Assembly (NCBI GenBank): GCA_038373885.1
Contig: JAWZYV010011614.1
Location: 62,001-126,000, forward strand
Direction of reading: 5' to 3'
From: Cheiracanthium punctorium
Taxonomy: Eukaryota > Arthropoda > Arachnida > Araneae > Cheiracanthiidae
DNA length: 64,000 nt
Shown here: positions 1 through 11,989 of the stretch, one piece after another
Numbering within the stretch: the stretch's first letter is position 1
Layout: every line of letters starts with the position of its first letter
Program-made: the position numbers and the translations under genes
The notes under the pieces: generated by a model
What the model saw: only the letters and a program-made list of their open reading frames with translations
What the model was told of the DNA's origin: nothing
Databases searched by the model: none

Positions 1-265
1 TCACAAACATGACGAAATACAAAAATCGTGCGCTCGGAAAATCCAACATTGAAAAATGGGAATGATGCCCAAGACTCGAACATTTCAAGACTGGTTCCAA
101 GTCAGACTGGTTTCAAGTCTTTCTTCACGTTTCAAGACTGGTTCAAGTCTGTCGAAGACTAGTTTCAAGTCAGTGATTACTTGTTTGTAGAAAGGTAACA
201 CACCATTTGCAGTGCAGAGAAATTCTTCCGTTCACGTTCCACAAACCATTGCAGTTCCTTGTGTT
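1..265. repeat. Unassigned AT-rich flank with a degenerate minisatellite
   Basis: No gene is visible. From about 84 to 172 the phrase CAAGACTGGTTTCAAGTC and close variants recur four or five times, separated by 0-10 bases, so this is a short degenerate minisatellite. The last eight bases (258-265, CTTGTGTT) form the left target-site copy of the hAT element that follows. Confidence 0.5.
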
Positions 266-3249
266 TAGGGATGGACGCGAGACGTGCGAGACGAGAAATA
301 GGGCTGTCTCGTCTCGCTAACACTTAGTCTCGTCTCGCGTCTCGCAGAGAAATTGTCTATCTCGTCTCGCGAGTCTAGCAAAATTAAAGACTGCGATTTT
401 GTTACCATATTTTTAGTAACATTAATACTGTTTTATTGAAAATTAATATTAATAATAACAATTAGTTACATATTACCATATTAGTACATATATTAGTTAC
501 CATATTAACTCATATGTGCATTTGAAGTGATAATAATTCAGATTTGATCTGCATATATAATGTGACATGACACAGAAAATTTATTTTTTATTTATTCATT
601 TCCGGAACTTCGCATAATATGTATGGTTGATGGGAGTTTCATTTGCTTTAGAAATTATATAAAGCTTTGAATTTTGTTAGAAATGATGCAGAACTCGGGA
701 TATGTTGCGCAAATGACATTTTAATCTATTTAAGTGGCTCCAATGTGCGGAATAGTGAATTCATAAAATTTTCAATTGGGGACGAGATAATTATTGTGAA
801 GCTTGCTTATCCCCCCTCTCGTTTTAGTGTATGGAATATATGCTTCATATTTAATCGAGAACCCGGGCTTAACCTGTTCATTCACACCATCAAACAGCAG
901 AGACAACAGGGAAGACTTGTGACCCGGGTTGTTTCTCAACGTGGATCTATAAATGCTCCGCTGAGACCCAGCGTTGTATTAGCGAAATCGCTCCAGTAGA
1001 TCATTCATTTACGTTTGCATAGATTGGCTTATGGTGAAAGAAGAATTTTTAATAACTGATGAAACATTTTATTTATAAATATTAATTTCTTTACGAGAAA
1101 AATATGAAATAATCCTATATATATATATAAAAGATTTAATTCCATACGTATTTATCCAGTTTGATGAAATGTAGCCAATATTATAAGTAAACAAAAGAAA
1201 TACAATTACTAAGAACACAATTAGAGCATAAAATATCAAAGTAAGCATACTTGCATCAAATATTTTTAAAAAATGTAATAATTACAGTCAGACATTCTAA
1301 ATAAGTTTAAAATTTTTCCATGAAAATATAATGATAGCATACTTAAATAATTTATTCTTAATACTGGATTATACGTAAATATGAATTAGACATTAGAATT
1401 GACTTGCAATTCAAACCTCATTTTTATGCTACCTAAATATTTACAAAAGACAACAATATCAGGACTATGAAACCGAATATCTATGCTGACATCAGTGATC
1501 AGTGTGGGGGAGGCAGGGGTCTAGTTAAAAGAATAATCTAAAAAAACTTCTCTAACAAAATGATTGAATTTCATTAGTTTTTATTTACAAGCAACGATAA
1601 CTCTGCGCAAATTAATAAATGAATGGTTTAAAAAAATATTCTGTAATTATTATTTAAAAATTTATAATGGAGGGTTTTCTTTCCATAAAATTATTATCTA
1701 GATAGACATATCACAATATATATATGCAGTGGAACTTTTCCGAGATTTTATCAAACAATTTAAGTGGAAAACGTCTTAAACGGAAAAGCACTAAGTATAA
1801 ATGATAAAAAATATAAACATATTTCTTTTATAAAGGATAATTGAAGCATTATATTATAGTTTTATTCTTTCTTAAAATGAAACTTCAAAAGTACGAATAG
1901 GAGTGTCATATAATAGCCATCCCTGACACAGCGTCCATATGAGCTAATGATACAAATGGGTTACAAATATTAAAATAAAAATAATTTTTAAATGTAGCTT
2001 GCTCAAATATATGTAATTTTAAAATACAATTTAGGAAATCTTAAAAAATTTGCATTGCGAAACTCAACAGCACTCAAAGATCGGTTAAAATGCCTGTGAT
2101 ATTAAAAGGGGCCACACAGTTATTGGCCAGAGTCTGGTCCCCATCTAAATACGGTCAGGTTTTGGACTTACCGTATGACCTTTCCACTGTTTACTTATTC
2201 ACCGGTCAACATGATTTTTGGATCTGACTTCTTCTACATGTTAAGTTTTAGTTTCTCCTACGCCAAGACTAAGGAAAATAACTTTTTTTCTTATGAAAGT
2301 TTGCTTTTGTAGAAATTACAGCCATTTTTCAATTTTTGGCAAAAATCACTGATTTTTATATATTATTTTTTTAATTCCACTCTAAATTATGATAAGAAAT
2401 GTTTTTGCTGGATATAAAAGTCTTTTTTATTCAAGATTTGTGATAAAAAATAACATATAAATGTAAAATAATCATTTTATTGAGTATTCTTGTTACATAA
2501 ATCATCATTTTTTCAGACTCAATCAATTACAATTTTTAGTATATTACTTTGCATCATTGTGTTGATAAAATAAAAATATTACATACAATATTATTATAAT
2601 AATACAATTTACTTTCGGGTTAATCAAAGTGCTGCCATCTTTCGTTTATGAAATAAATTAAAATAAACTAATCGGCGTAAATCAGACAAAAGCAAACTTT
2701 AAGAACTAAAAAGAAAAATTTAAGTGTTTTTCAATGTCTAGAATCAGAATTTAAGCATGAGAACAGACCCCCCCCCCTTCCCCAAAATATTTTTTTTTTT
2801 GTTGACCGGTGTCATTTTTCTGCCTACTAATCTTCCCTGTTTTCTTTCTTTTTTCCAGTTTCTTTCTTTAGCCCATCTTTTGTGTGTTTTGTATAGCTCT
2901 CGTGCTGCCCTAATTTTAAATCTTACTTGTTTGTGTGTATTGTAGAGTGCTCAAAGTATACCAGGAACGATAACAAAGGAGACGCAAGTTAAACGGTAGA
3001 GGCTTCTGGCAAAGTGTACCCTCCCTTCTCAGGATGTCATAGGTTCTCAAATACAGCACTGCAATTCTGATTGAAAAGTAATTCGTATCGTTAATTTTAT
3101 GCGAGACGAGAAATTCTCGCGAGAAACCTCGCGCGAGACAAGACTGTGTCTCGTCTCAAAAATAATTCCTTTCTCGTCTTGCGTCTCGTCTTGAAAAAAA
3201 AAAAATAATTGCCTGTCTCGAGATTTCTCGCGTCTCGCGTCCATCCCTA
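266..3249. mobile_element. hAT-type DNA transposon, about 3.0 kb, apparently non-autonomous
   Basis: The left end begins TAGGGATGGACGCGAGACG and the right end is its reverse complement (CGCGTCCATCCCTA at 3236-3249). The flanks are CTTGTGTT (258-265) and CTCGTGTT (3250-3257), an 8-bp target duplication with one mismatch. TAGGGATG resembles the termini of the Ac branch of hAT elements, and 8-bp duplication is the hAT rule. Both subterminal zones (about 280-380 and 3100-3240) are packed with GAGACGAGAC/GTCTCGTCTC repeats, the kind of subterminal array hAT transposases bind. The interior is AT-rich. I see no BED finger or hAT catalytic domain; a 110-codon frame at 667-999 is unrecognised. The element is therefore probably a deletion derivative mobilised in trans. 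Confidence 0.75.
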
Positions 3250-4072
3250 CTCGTGTTAGGCGAAACCCTTGCCTTTGTGAAGTTGCAATGGCGTACACAC
3301 GTACACTTATTTTAAGTGCGTGTGTGAGAGAGAGAGAGAGAAAGAAAGCTATTGAGGTAGTTTTTACGTTAAAAAGTGTAACCGTTCGTTATGTTAAGAT
3401 TTAAAAATGCATGGACTTTTTCTGTGAGGGTAAGGAGGCTGAGCCCCCAATAGCCTCCTTGGGACCCCCACTGTAAAGATGTATAATCATACATTTTACT
3501 TACAGTACCGTTAAATCTTTACGAAAAAGAAAAAAAAATTAAACCCTAGTGATTATGAAGTTCCTCTGTTTTTTTACATTTATATTCTGTTTTTTACATT
3601 ACACGTTTTTTATATTCTGTTTTTTTACATTACTAATTATATATGCTGCCATTTTGGTGTACCAATTAGTTGTACCTGTCTTCTTCCTCTAAATGGCTTT
3701 GACCAATTTCAAAAGACTTGAAGCGGTACTTGAAGCGACTCACGAAGTTCTGTCTTTCCACTGTTTTTGGTTTGAAGTCATCTTAAAAGATGTATTCTTG
3801 TCAAAGATCTTCCCGCGTGTTCTTCATCCTGGAGAGAACTTCGACTTTTGTGAAAATTTTGTGAGCCATCTGAATACAGTGGCAAGAGATGGAACTTGAT
3901 TTGATTTCCATATGATCGTTGTAGGCGCTGAAGGCATTCTTTCTGATTTAACTCTACTTGAAAATCAGAGGACCTAACCAATATTTTTTCCGCGCATCGT
4001 CTATAGTTGCCGCAAACATTTCGCAGTGATCATTATATATCTCATTGCTACTGTACCCTCTACAGCAATTAA
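3250..4072. other. Non-coding spacer
   Basis: No gene is supported. It holds a short (GA)n tract at about 3326-3346, a small inverted pair around GGAGGCTGAGCCCCCAATAG (3436-3470), and about three imperfect tandem copies of a unit containing TTTTTTACATTAC with TATATTCTG (3568-3633). Short open frames at 3693-3981 on both strands are overlapping and unrecognised. Confidence 0.4.
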
Positions 4073-4246
4073 TAGGGATGGACACGAGACGAAAAATAGA
4101 CGTCTCGCGTCTCGCAAAACAGCCGAGAAGCTTTGTCTCGTCTCGCAAAATCCCTATATCATAATGTTAAAAATGTTTGTCTCGTCTCGCGAAAAGCTGT
4201 AAATCTCTGTCTCGTCTCCCAAAAAGTCGTCTCGCGTCCATCCCTA
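4073..4246. mobile_element. Short hAT MITE of the TAGGGATGGAC family
   Basis: This 174-bp element starts TAGGGATGGACACGAGACG and ends GTCTCGCGTCCATCCCTA. It consists almost wholly of GTCTCG/CGAGAC subrepeats, so it is a miniature of the 266-3249 element. The left flank is GCAATTAA (4065-4072). One base after the right end comes GCGATTAA (4248-4255), which gives an 8-bp target duplication with one mismatch and one extra G at the junction. Confidence 0.75.
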
Positions 4247-4255
4247 GGCGATTAA

Positions 4256-4719
4256 AGATTATGAATTTAGCAGAAATTTTTCGTTATAGAACAGTCATTT
4301 CGCACAGAAACACACAAAAGAAATCTAATAAATTAAGATCATCGGAATTGTTTTGTGTGCTTAAACACATGTCATTGTTTAAAGGGTGTTTTAGAGAAGT
4401 TTTTCTATTTCAAACAAAACAAAAGTAATAAATGTTATTAATTTTGAATACAATAGTTAATTAAGTTTACAAAATAATGCTCTGGTTTAAAATAGTGTAT
4501 TTAGCATTTATTGGTCTCTTCCTGAGCAAACAAAGTTTATACGCCATCTTCTCTCTAACGGCAAGCGATCTTACAATGGTTTTCTATGCAGAAAACTGCT
4601 TTAACAGTTCAAAGTTTCAGAGCGAACTATTGAATATTTTTCAATCACTTCCCCACACTTATTCTGAAAACAGTCATCTAAGTCTCGCTGTGGACTAGTC
4701 CTTAAGCTCCGTTCCCATA
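4256..4719. other. AT-rich spacer without recognisable genes
   Basis: Two short frames (4177-4428 and 4477-4698) are open on the plus strand but have no recognisable motif or neighbouring gene. I treat both as chance frames. Confidence 0.35.
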
Positions 4720-5054
4720 AGAGCACGTAAAGTAAAGAAGCAACAGCAGTGTTTGGGAGGGTGAAAACTTCTCTCGCCTCTGTGGAACTGTGAACGCTAT
4801 TGGGAGCTGGTGCACGTAAAATCTATTTGTGGCTCCAATGTCCTTGTTCAAATGGGGACTCCGATTGCAGGTGCTAGGTCTCTCATCTGGAATTCGTTCA
4901 AAGTAGGAGACCCCCGAGCAAAGTCGGTCTTCCTACCACAGGGGCTCATTAAAAATGGAAGCCATTCCTTTTCGCCCATCGCCGGCTTATTTGGAGAATC
5001 TGACATCGCTTCACAGTTGCCATAGGGCATAAGAAACCATAGGAGCAATAACAC
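4720..5054 (+). repeat. Dispersed repeat, copy 1 (related to 43600-44170)
   Basis: The block GGGAGGGTGAAAACTTCT, then a TGCACGTAAAATCT phrase, GGCTCCAATGTCC and TCTGGAATTCGTTCAAAGTAGGAGA, is colinear with 43798-43970 (GGGAGGGTGACAACTTCT, TGCATGTAAAATCT, GGTTCCGATATTCC, TTTGGAATTTGTTCAGAACTAGGAGA). Colinear matches in the same orientation 39 kb apart indicate a dispersed repeat of unknown class. The overlapping frames at 4810-5054 are probably accidental. Confidence 0.55.
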
Positions 5055-6895
5055 AATCCTTTAATAATTATAAGAAGTAAAAATTTCTATTTATTGCAAT
5101 TAGAAGGACATTAATACCGTACCCAGAAAATTTTTTCGGGTAGGGACCAAACGGTGGAAAAGGCAGAATTTTTCACGAAAAGACTTCACCATTATTATTT
5201 TGTTTACAAAAATCGAAATATCGGGAGAAGGGGGAGTGGGGATTGCCCTCTGACTGATTGCCTGACCCTCTAAATCACCACCTTCTTGGGTATGGCCTTC
5301 TTAGCGATATTGGAATACTTGTTTTTCTAACTGCATTTGAGAAATTTTGCAGTGTAATGATTTTACTGTACTACTGGTTGCGTTTCTAGAGAAATTTTGT
5401 TGTCATAAAATTATTAAATGAAAGTTTTCAGAATAAGGGGAGGGGGGGGGGTTGAGAATGGTGGACAAATATTCATTGCAGAGACCGTTTCTCCGGACAG
5501 AAAAGGAGAATCCCCTTAAAAATTGGGCTTTAGGGGCAATGTATTACCTTTAATTTGTTCGCTTCTGTAATAGACAGAGCCCGAAGACTAGTGCCCTATT
5601 ACTGGAAGGGCAAATGGTGCAATTGGCTAGTCACTACAGATTTTAGGGGTCCAAAAATCTTTTACTTTCCACTTTTAAAATCTTACTTAAAATTACAAAA
5701 GAGAAAAACATTCTTAAAAGTTATATTATTTTTGAATAATGTATGGACAATGAAAATTATTTCAAATTTACACTTATAAACTAATTTTAATCAGGAACAT
5801 TGTTTCAATTCGATGTGACGTTTCACTGACATCTTATTCATATTCGCTTATTTATTTCAGACTATTTAGGATACAATTTTATGTTCGAAGGGGGAAAAAA
5901 TAAACTCTTTGATTCATACCAATTGTAAGTGCTTTTTAGGAATAGGGGATGTTATCGCGTAGGCATGGGGCCATTTTTTTTTTAATTTTGCCCAGGGCCC
6001 ACAGTTACCTTGATCGGGCTCTACCGAAGATAGGGATTCTCCCTTTCTGTGACCGTCATTGCTTCCAGGCTTTCTTTGAATACCTCACTCTGGACCAGTA
6101 ATTACGCCTTGGTATTGGGTCTCTGAATACCATACTGAATGATTGCGCGGATGCGCGGGTCTTTGAATCCCTCTCTGCATCTCAATGCTGCGCTTGCGCA
6201 TTATCGCTGAGCATAATAGTTCATTACACAGTATTCTACGCTTGAGGAAGTTTGTGTTGGAAAGAGCTTTATAATCGATGATTTATCGTTCTTGTTTTTT
6301 TCATCAATCAAGATCCACTTGACGGCATTTCTTTATAGAAAAGCTACAATGTTCTAAATGTTGCGTTATGTTTTAACAGGTTTCAGCTGACTAAAAAAAA
6401 CTATCAACCTTCTAAAAGTAATTTGCTTGTGAAGAATTTTTTTCCCACTAAGATTAGCATTTTTTTTTCCTAGCAACGATTTCTTTTCTTCTAATTTTAA
6501 GTTTAAAATATGTTTAAAAATCCTCCCTAATCTATAATGCAGCAAAGAGGAAGAAAAAAAAAAGCTGGCAGAGAGTATAAAAGTTCTTAAGTGCTCCGTA
6601 CTTCAGCTCCAGAGCCCTTTGGAAGAATGCAACAGAGCAGTACTAATGAGAAAAAACAGGGAGATTTCCAACCAGTGGGTGAGGGGGAGAAAATGACCTC
6701 ATGCTACAGCGGTTTTTTAAAGAGGAGGGAGGAGGCTAAAGCCAACGATTTGCTTTAGAAAAAAGAGAATAAAAAATAATAAAAAAATTGCAGAACGTCA
6801 CTCGAATGCAGTGAACCGACGAGGAAGTCTGAGCAATATGGGGAATGCCATCATAAACACCCACAGAATTTCCTCCCCCCCCCCCCCTCTGAAGA
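5055..6895. other. Non-coding spacer
   Basis: AT-rich sequence with homopolymer runs and no recognisable gene. The stretch 6110-6220 is somewhat GC-richer, with alternating GCGC words. No repeat boundary was identified. Confidence 0.35.
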
Positions 6896-7188
6896 TTAAC
6901 CCTTCGAGGCGCAACCCTTTCCCAATGCTGGAAAAAGGGCAGCCGTTGCCATCGCTCGACTTAACTACCAGCAAGATGGCGGACGATCGAAACGTTCATC
7001 GCGTGCCACAGATCTAGAGACCCTTTTTTGACGACAGCTGGCTGTGCGCAGGAAGCTGCGTCAAAAAAGGGTCCCTAGATCTGTGGCACGCGATGAACGT
7101 TTCGATCGTCCGCCATCTTGCTGGTAGTCAAGTCGAGTGGCTGCCCTTTTTTTCAGCATTGGGAAAGGGTTGCGCCTCAAAGGGTTAA
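6896..7188. mobile_element. TTAA-flanked palindromic MITE, copy A (palindrome only)
   Basis: TTAA lies at 6896-6899 and 7185-7188. Between them is a nearly perfect 285-bp palindrome whose two ends read CCCTTCGAGGCGCAACCC and its reverse complement. The centre contains GACAGCTGGCTGTGCGCA. TTAA duplication with termini beginning CCC is characteristic of piggyBac elements, but no transposase is present. Each arm carries CAAGATGGCGGACGATCG. This copy lacks the 240-bp unique segment found in longer relatives, so it marks the minimal form. Confidence 0.8.
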
Positions 7189-8235
7189 AGATTGCACAAG
7201 CGCAATACTGTGTGGAGCATTCATTGAATCAGCTGGGGGAAGCAACACTGGTTAAACAAGAAGAGTCTTTTCCCTTTGTGTTTTTTCAACCATGAGAGCA
7301 AAAATAAAAAATATTAAACTTACGTTCATTATTAAACATGGACAAGGGAAGAAAGAATCCACTGTCTCACAGAATGCTTCGTCATACTTATTGCCCCCTC
7401 CTATGAAACTTTTCTGGAAACATCACTGATTTCAAGCCACAGTATATGTATTGTAAGAAAATATAGATCATCGAAGTTGGGTACTGTTTACCTATATTTT
7501 TTTTTATTCACCTTTTCCTGCCAATATCTGTCCTATGAATAAATATTTTTAGAAGAGGATAGTTCCTTTTGAAAAAAAATTTCATAGTACTAGTAATTGC
7601 AAAAATAAAAAGAAGAATCCTATTTTGAATAAAAGTTAAAAAAAAAAAAAAAAAGTCGGCGCCAACTCAGAAGCAATTAGCTATGCGGCTTTCCCTCATC
7701 CGTCATTAGCCATTTGAGGTGAAATCCAACCGGTTAAAGTACGGGGCCCCGGCTGTATATATCGATCGCTCGCCGGCACCTCCCGAGTCGAGAGAGAGAA
7801 GAGGGTTTGCTGATTCACGTGTCAGATTTGGGATTAATGCAATCCCTCATCATCGCCAGGTGATTAGAGGATTTCGAGGGTTGCGGAGGACGGTGCGTGT
7901 GGGGGGGAAAGGACGATCTTCAGAGGCCCGAATGGAGATTAACGGCACTTCGAGAGCGGGGATTTACAAGATGCGAGCGTCTTTCGGGGAAGAATAATAA
8001 TAAGAGTCGTCCCGAGTTCTTTTGGAGCTGATCCAGTTTGATGATGGGACACAGCGCAAGAGTATCGGGGTGGTGGGGGTACTTATCCCATAGACGTAAT
8101 AGGTCGTCTATGAGCTATCCCACCTAGTTTAGAGAAGCTAGACAAGGTGCGAGAGTCTAAAGACTTCTAAAAAAGAAATATGGATTATGAACAGTATTGT
8201 TGCAGAAAACTCCGCTTAGTTTCCAGATTCGTAGT
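7189..8235. other. Spacer with GC-rich island at about 7680-7990
   Basis: 7189-7680 is AT-rich and featureless apart from a poly-A run near 7638. From about 7680 to 7990 the base composition rises sharply, with ATCGATCG near 7759 and GGATTAATGC at 7831-7840, two words that also occur about 70 bases apart in the 47.6-kb island. A 92-codon frame (7719-7997) covers the island but is low-complexity and basic, and I do not accept it as a gene. Confidence 0.35.
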
Positions 8236-8765
8236 TTAACCCTTTGAGGTACAACCCTTTCCCAATGCTGAAAAAAGGGCAGTCGTTGCCATCGCTCGAC
8301 TTAACGACCAGCAAGATGGTGGACGATCGAAACGTTCATCGCGTGCCACAGGTCTAGAGACCCTTTTTTGACGAAACTGGCTGCCAGCCGCAACCAGTTG
8401 CGGCTGGCAGCCAGTTTCGTCAAAAAAGGGTCTCTAGACCTGTGGCACGCGATGAACGTTTCGATCGTCCACCATCTTGCTGGTCGTTAAGTCGAGCGAT
8501 GGCAACGGCTGCCCTTTTTTTAGCATGGCAATCTATCCAGCTGTTCTCGCATTCTTCCATTTTTCAGCAGATGTCAGTGCTGTTAAAAATAATCGTGACC
8601 ATTTTTTGACGGGAAATGACGTGCTAAAAACTGAAGGATTCTCGTAGAGCTATGTCACCCGCAACTATTTTTATAGAAATCCAATCTATTCTTAGTGACT
8701 GGCAACAGTCAAAACGTCAGAGTTTGGTGTTCCCAGAGCGGGAACACTGCGCGTTAAAGGGTTAA
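8236..8765 (+). mobile_element. TTAA-flanked piggyBac-like MITE, copy B (full structure)
   Basis: TTAA occurs at 8236-8239 and 8762-8765. The left part is the family palindrome starting CCCTTTGAGGTACAACCC. It is followed by the unique segment (CAGCAGATGTCAGTGCTG, AATCGTGACC, GTCACCCGCAACTATTT) and ends GCGCGTTAAAGGG. The palindrome centre differs from other copies: GGCTGCCAGCCGCAACC reads into its own reverse complement, making a longer GC-rich loop. At 530 bp this represents the intact non-autonomous form. Confidence 0.8.
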
Positions 8766-10760
8766 AAGTCCAGTGTATGTGGAAAGTTCAGGCAAACAGT
8801 CTAGTTGAGAGGACGAAAGACAAATTTTATTGATTCTAGACAGCCGAAGAACAATTTTCTGAACACAGTTCACAGAAATTAATAAGCAATAACACGCTAT
8901 TTAGTACATGTGGGTTAGTTCTTTACACCCTCCTCGTATAAGTATCATCTCAGGCGGCCATTAGAAAAACAGAAGGCCGTTTTTTTTTCTCTGTCCCCCC
9001 CAAACATACCCGCATATCTAGCAGATACAGGTACGCAGAGCAGTAATCGCAATCTTCAAGCGCGAATCGCCAAGGATTTTCAACAGCATTAATTCCCCTC
9101 GGTTTGCAAAAGCATATACAGAGTGATCTTAAAAAAAACTTCCCTGTTGTGTGGACCTCTAGCCACCGTTCCGTTAATAGAGAAGAGATTTAAGATATAG
9201 TCATTCAGAAGTATGCGCTCGCGATTGGGATTTCTTAAAACAGTAGAACTCTCACGGTTAAGGTTACAGTGAAAAAAAAATTCGAAATTTTTTCAGTGGC
9301 AATACCCACTTTTTTTTTTTTTTTCTGCGAAAGCTAATTAGCGTATTGAAAAACCATAAATGGCGTTTGAACGATACGCGCATGACGAAAATTGGCAGCT
9401 TAAAACAGCTTCAAAAAGAAAATTGTGAAGAACCACAGTCAACAGAGAGAGAGAAAGAGCCTTGACACAATTCGCATTCATTCACTGGAATAGGCAGTAG
9501 AAATGTTAAGCTAACAGTAGGGCACTTGGAAACTTTTAATTCCAATAAAAACAATTTCCCTCTTCTCTCTTGGGCTATTATTGTCCTCCCCTGTGGTAAT
9601 CTTTTTCACCAGCTTAAGAGGTTAGCCATTCGGCGTTAGAATGATTCAGTTCTACACTTTTGGCGTACAGCTAAATTGTTAGTCGTTTCTGTTGCATTAA
9701 CCACTTGGGAAGTAAAATCGCTAACTCTTGGAGAAGACTTCTATGATCTGACTACAACCCCTTGACTCGCAGAAGGATTTTTCTCTAAACTTCGCGATTA
9801 GACGAATATCGAAGGGCTTAAAGGACTAAGAATAAAATAAACTGCCTGAGACTGTTTAGCCTCTTAGCATACCTCGTGTTTATGCACTGATACGCTGCAA
9901 AACATGGAAGATTTTTACTCAATGAGCACGTTACCATCCAATCATCTCGCGGAGTTTTCTGCCGTCCTGAGAGACGCTCGCTCTTGCAGTCTTAACCCGG
10001 ACGACCCCGATTTCATTAAGCTGCTATACAGCAACGTTCTAAAAACGAGCATATGTACATAAAATGACCCCCCCCCCTCCTCTGCCTCGCTCCTTTTCGT
10101 TCGTTGCTGTACGTACCGCTATCCTCTTTGCCTCGTTATACGAACGGGCGCCATAATCCAGAGCACCCCCCCCTCCCCCCCGATTTAATTGAATCCCGAT
10201 CCTCTCGTTCGATTCTTCCCCTCCCACATCCCCCTCGGGGGGTTCAAAATGAAAATACTGAAGCCGGAAAAGAATTAAAAAAAAAAAAAAAAGAGAGTCA
10301 TCTCATTATACGGGATTTCCAAGAAATGGAGAGCCAGCGAATCCCCTCTCCTCCTGAAAAGACGGGAAGAATGAGGATCGTCCGGGAGAACGCGCGGGGG
10401 AAAAAAAAAAAAACACAGTCACGTGGTACAGGGATGGAGAGAACGAAGAAAAAGTTCTCTCTCTCTCCACTTCTCGCAACAGCGGCGGCCTGTTTTCTCT
10501 TACTCGCTTTCTTTTTTTTTTCTTTTCCCTTCTCATCCGTTCCGTCTTGCTCTTCTTTTATTTTTCGTATTCCTTGTTCGCTTTCTTTAGTACTCGCCGC
10601 ATATCCCCGTTCGAACTGGGTGCTTCATTTCGGAGTAGTGGGAATGCTTTCTTGGGCGGGGGTGGTCTACAAATGCAGGATCTGGTGGCGTTCGAGGAAC
10701 GCAGATAACGTAACCGACTTGTCGCAATGTGTTTGGTAGGTCTTACCCAGAATGATACTT
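8766..10760. other. Spacer, with low-complexity GC/pyrimidine-rich block at 10060-10740
   Basis: 8766-10050 shows no recognisable feature. From about 10060 the sequence alternates C-rich, A-rich and T-rich tracts. A 211-codon frame (10104-10739) is open but its translation is runs of K, P, S and F with no conserved motif, and shorter frames occupy the opposite strand. I regard it as compositional rather than coding, although a poorly conserved exon cannot be excluded. Confidence 0.3.
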
Positions 10761-11545
10761 TTAAAGAACTGCAAAGGATATATAGTTGCGCTTCTTTTCC
10801 TCGTTTCTCTTTCATTGTGAAGTGTTTAATCGTGCGTTTGATGGAATAACTGATCTGGACGTTGGATGTTGTACGATAGGAAAATATACACATAATATTG
10901 TTCGCTCATTCTCCTATAGTAATGTACTGTTCTTGGACTAGGCGGACAACGCTAGTCTCTTCAATATTCGTGCTATGAACATGTTTTTTAATTCCTTGAT
11001 TAACCCTTTAACACGCAGTGTTCCCGCTCTGAGAACACCAAACTCTGACGTTTTGACTGTTGCCAGACACGAAGAATAGATTGGATTTCTATAAAAATAG
11101 TTGCGGGTGACAGAGCTCCACGAGAATCCTTTACTTTTTAGCACGTCATTTCCCGTAAAAAAAATGGTCACGATTGTTTTTAACAGCACTGACATCTGCT
11201 GAAAAATGGAAGAATACGAGAACAGCTGGATAAATTGCTCAATGCTGAAATAAGGGCAACCGTTGCCTTTTTTTCAGCATTGGAAAAGGGTTGCGCCTCA
11301 AAGGGTTAAAGAACTGCAAAGGATATATAGTTGCGCCTCTTTTCCTCTTTTCTCTTTCATTGTCAAGTGTTTAATCGTGCGTTTGATGGACTAACTGATC
11401 TGGACGTAGGATGTTGTACGATAGGAAAATATACACATAATATTGTTCGCTCACTCTCCTATAGTAATGTACTGTTCTTGGACTAGGCGGACAAATCTAG
11501 TCCCTTCAAAATTCATGCTATATACATGTTTTTTAATTTTGTGAC
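10761..11545 (+). repeat. Tandem duplication of about 240 bp split by MITE copy C
   Basis: The block starting TTAAAGAACTGCAAAGGATA at 10761 and running to about 11000 (through TGTACTGTTCTTGGACTAGG) is repeated almost base for base from 11306 to about 11545. The piggyBac-like copy C lies exactly between the two copies. A third, truncated copy of the end (CCCTTCAATATTCATGCTAT) follows at 11560-11606. Both units begin with the TTAA word, so the MITE boundary and the duplication boundary coincide. Confidence 0.8.
11000..11309 (-). mobile_element. TTAA-flanked piggyBac-like MITE, copy C (palindrome deleted)
   Basis: TTAA at 11000-11003 and 11306-11309. It begins CCCTTTAACACGCAGTGTTC and ends GGGTTGCGCCTCAAAGGG. 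The unique segment is complete, but nearly the whole palindrome is lost, leaving only CAATGCTGAAATAAGGGC and a short inverted remainder. The orientation is opposite to copy B. Confidence 0.8.
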
Positions 11546-11881
11546 ATCTTTAATTTATTCCCTTCAATATTCATGCTATAACATGTTTTTTAATTTTGTA
11601 AGTACATAAAATTCAATAAATGTGACATCTGAAATGTTTTGTTTATCGATGCATTTTAACTTCACTTACCGTTTCTTCTTATTTCTACCCCCACAGGAAT
11701 CTTCAATGAATAGAAGAAAGCAGATCCCTTCTTTGGTGCTGGCCGGACACGTGTATTGCAAGATAACGTTCAAGCTGTCGAAAGATTTTTTTTTTTTTTA
11801 TTGCCAAGACAACTTTATCAGCTGTTTTATTTTCTGACAGTCTACATGACTATCTGATGAGGAATGTTCATGTTTGGTGTT
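11546..11881. other. Spacer with partial third tandem copy
   Basis: Apart from the truncated third copy of the 240-bp unit (11560-11606) and a poly-T run near 11790 I see no feature. A 71-codon frame at 11622-11837 is unrecognised. Confidence 0.35.
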
Positions 11882-11989
11882 TAATGGTTCATTCAAAAAC
11901 AATGTGACCAATTGCGGAGCATCAAAAATTTTTACTGAATTAAGTTATTTACAAGAAATTTTCAATGCGGTTTCCTTTAGCATAGTACA

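Noticed and set aside
10104..10739. 211-codon plus-strand frame
   Set aside because: The translation consists of K, P, S, F and R runs from homopolymer tracts, with overlapping frames on the other strand, no motif and no splice context. Most likely compositional.
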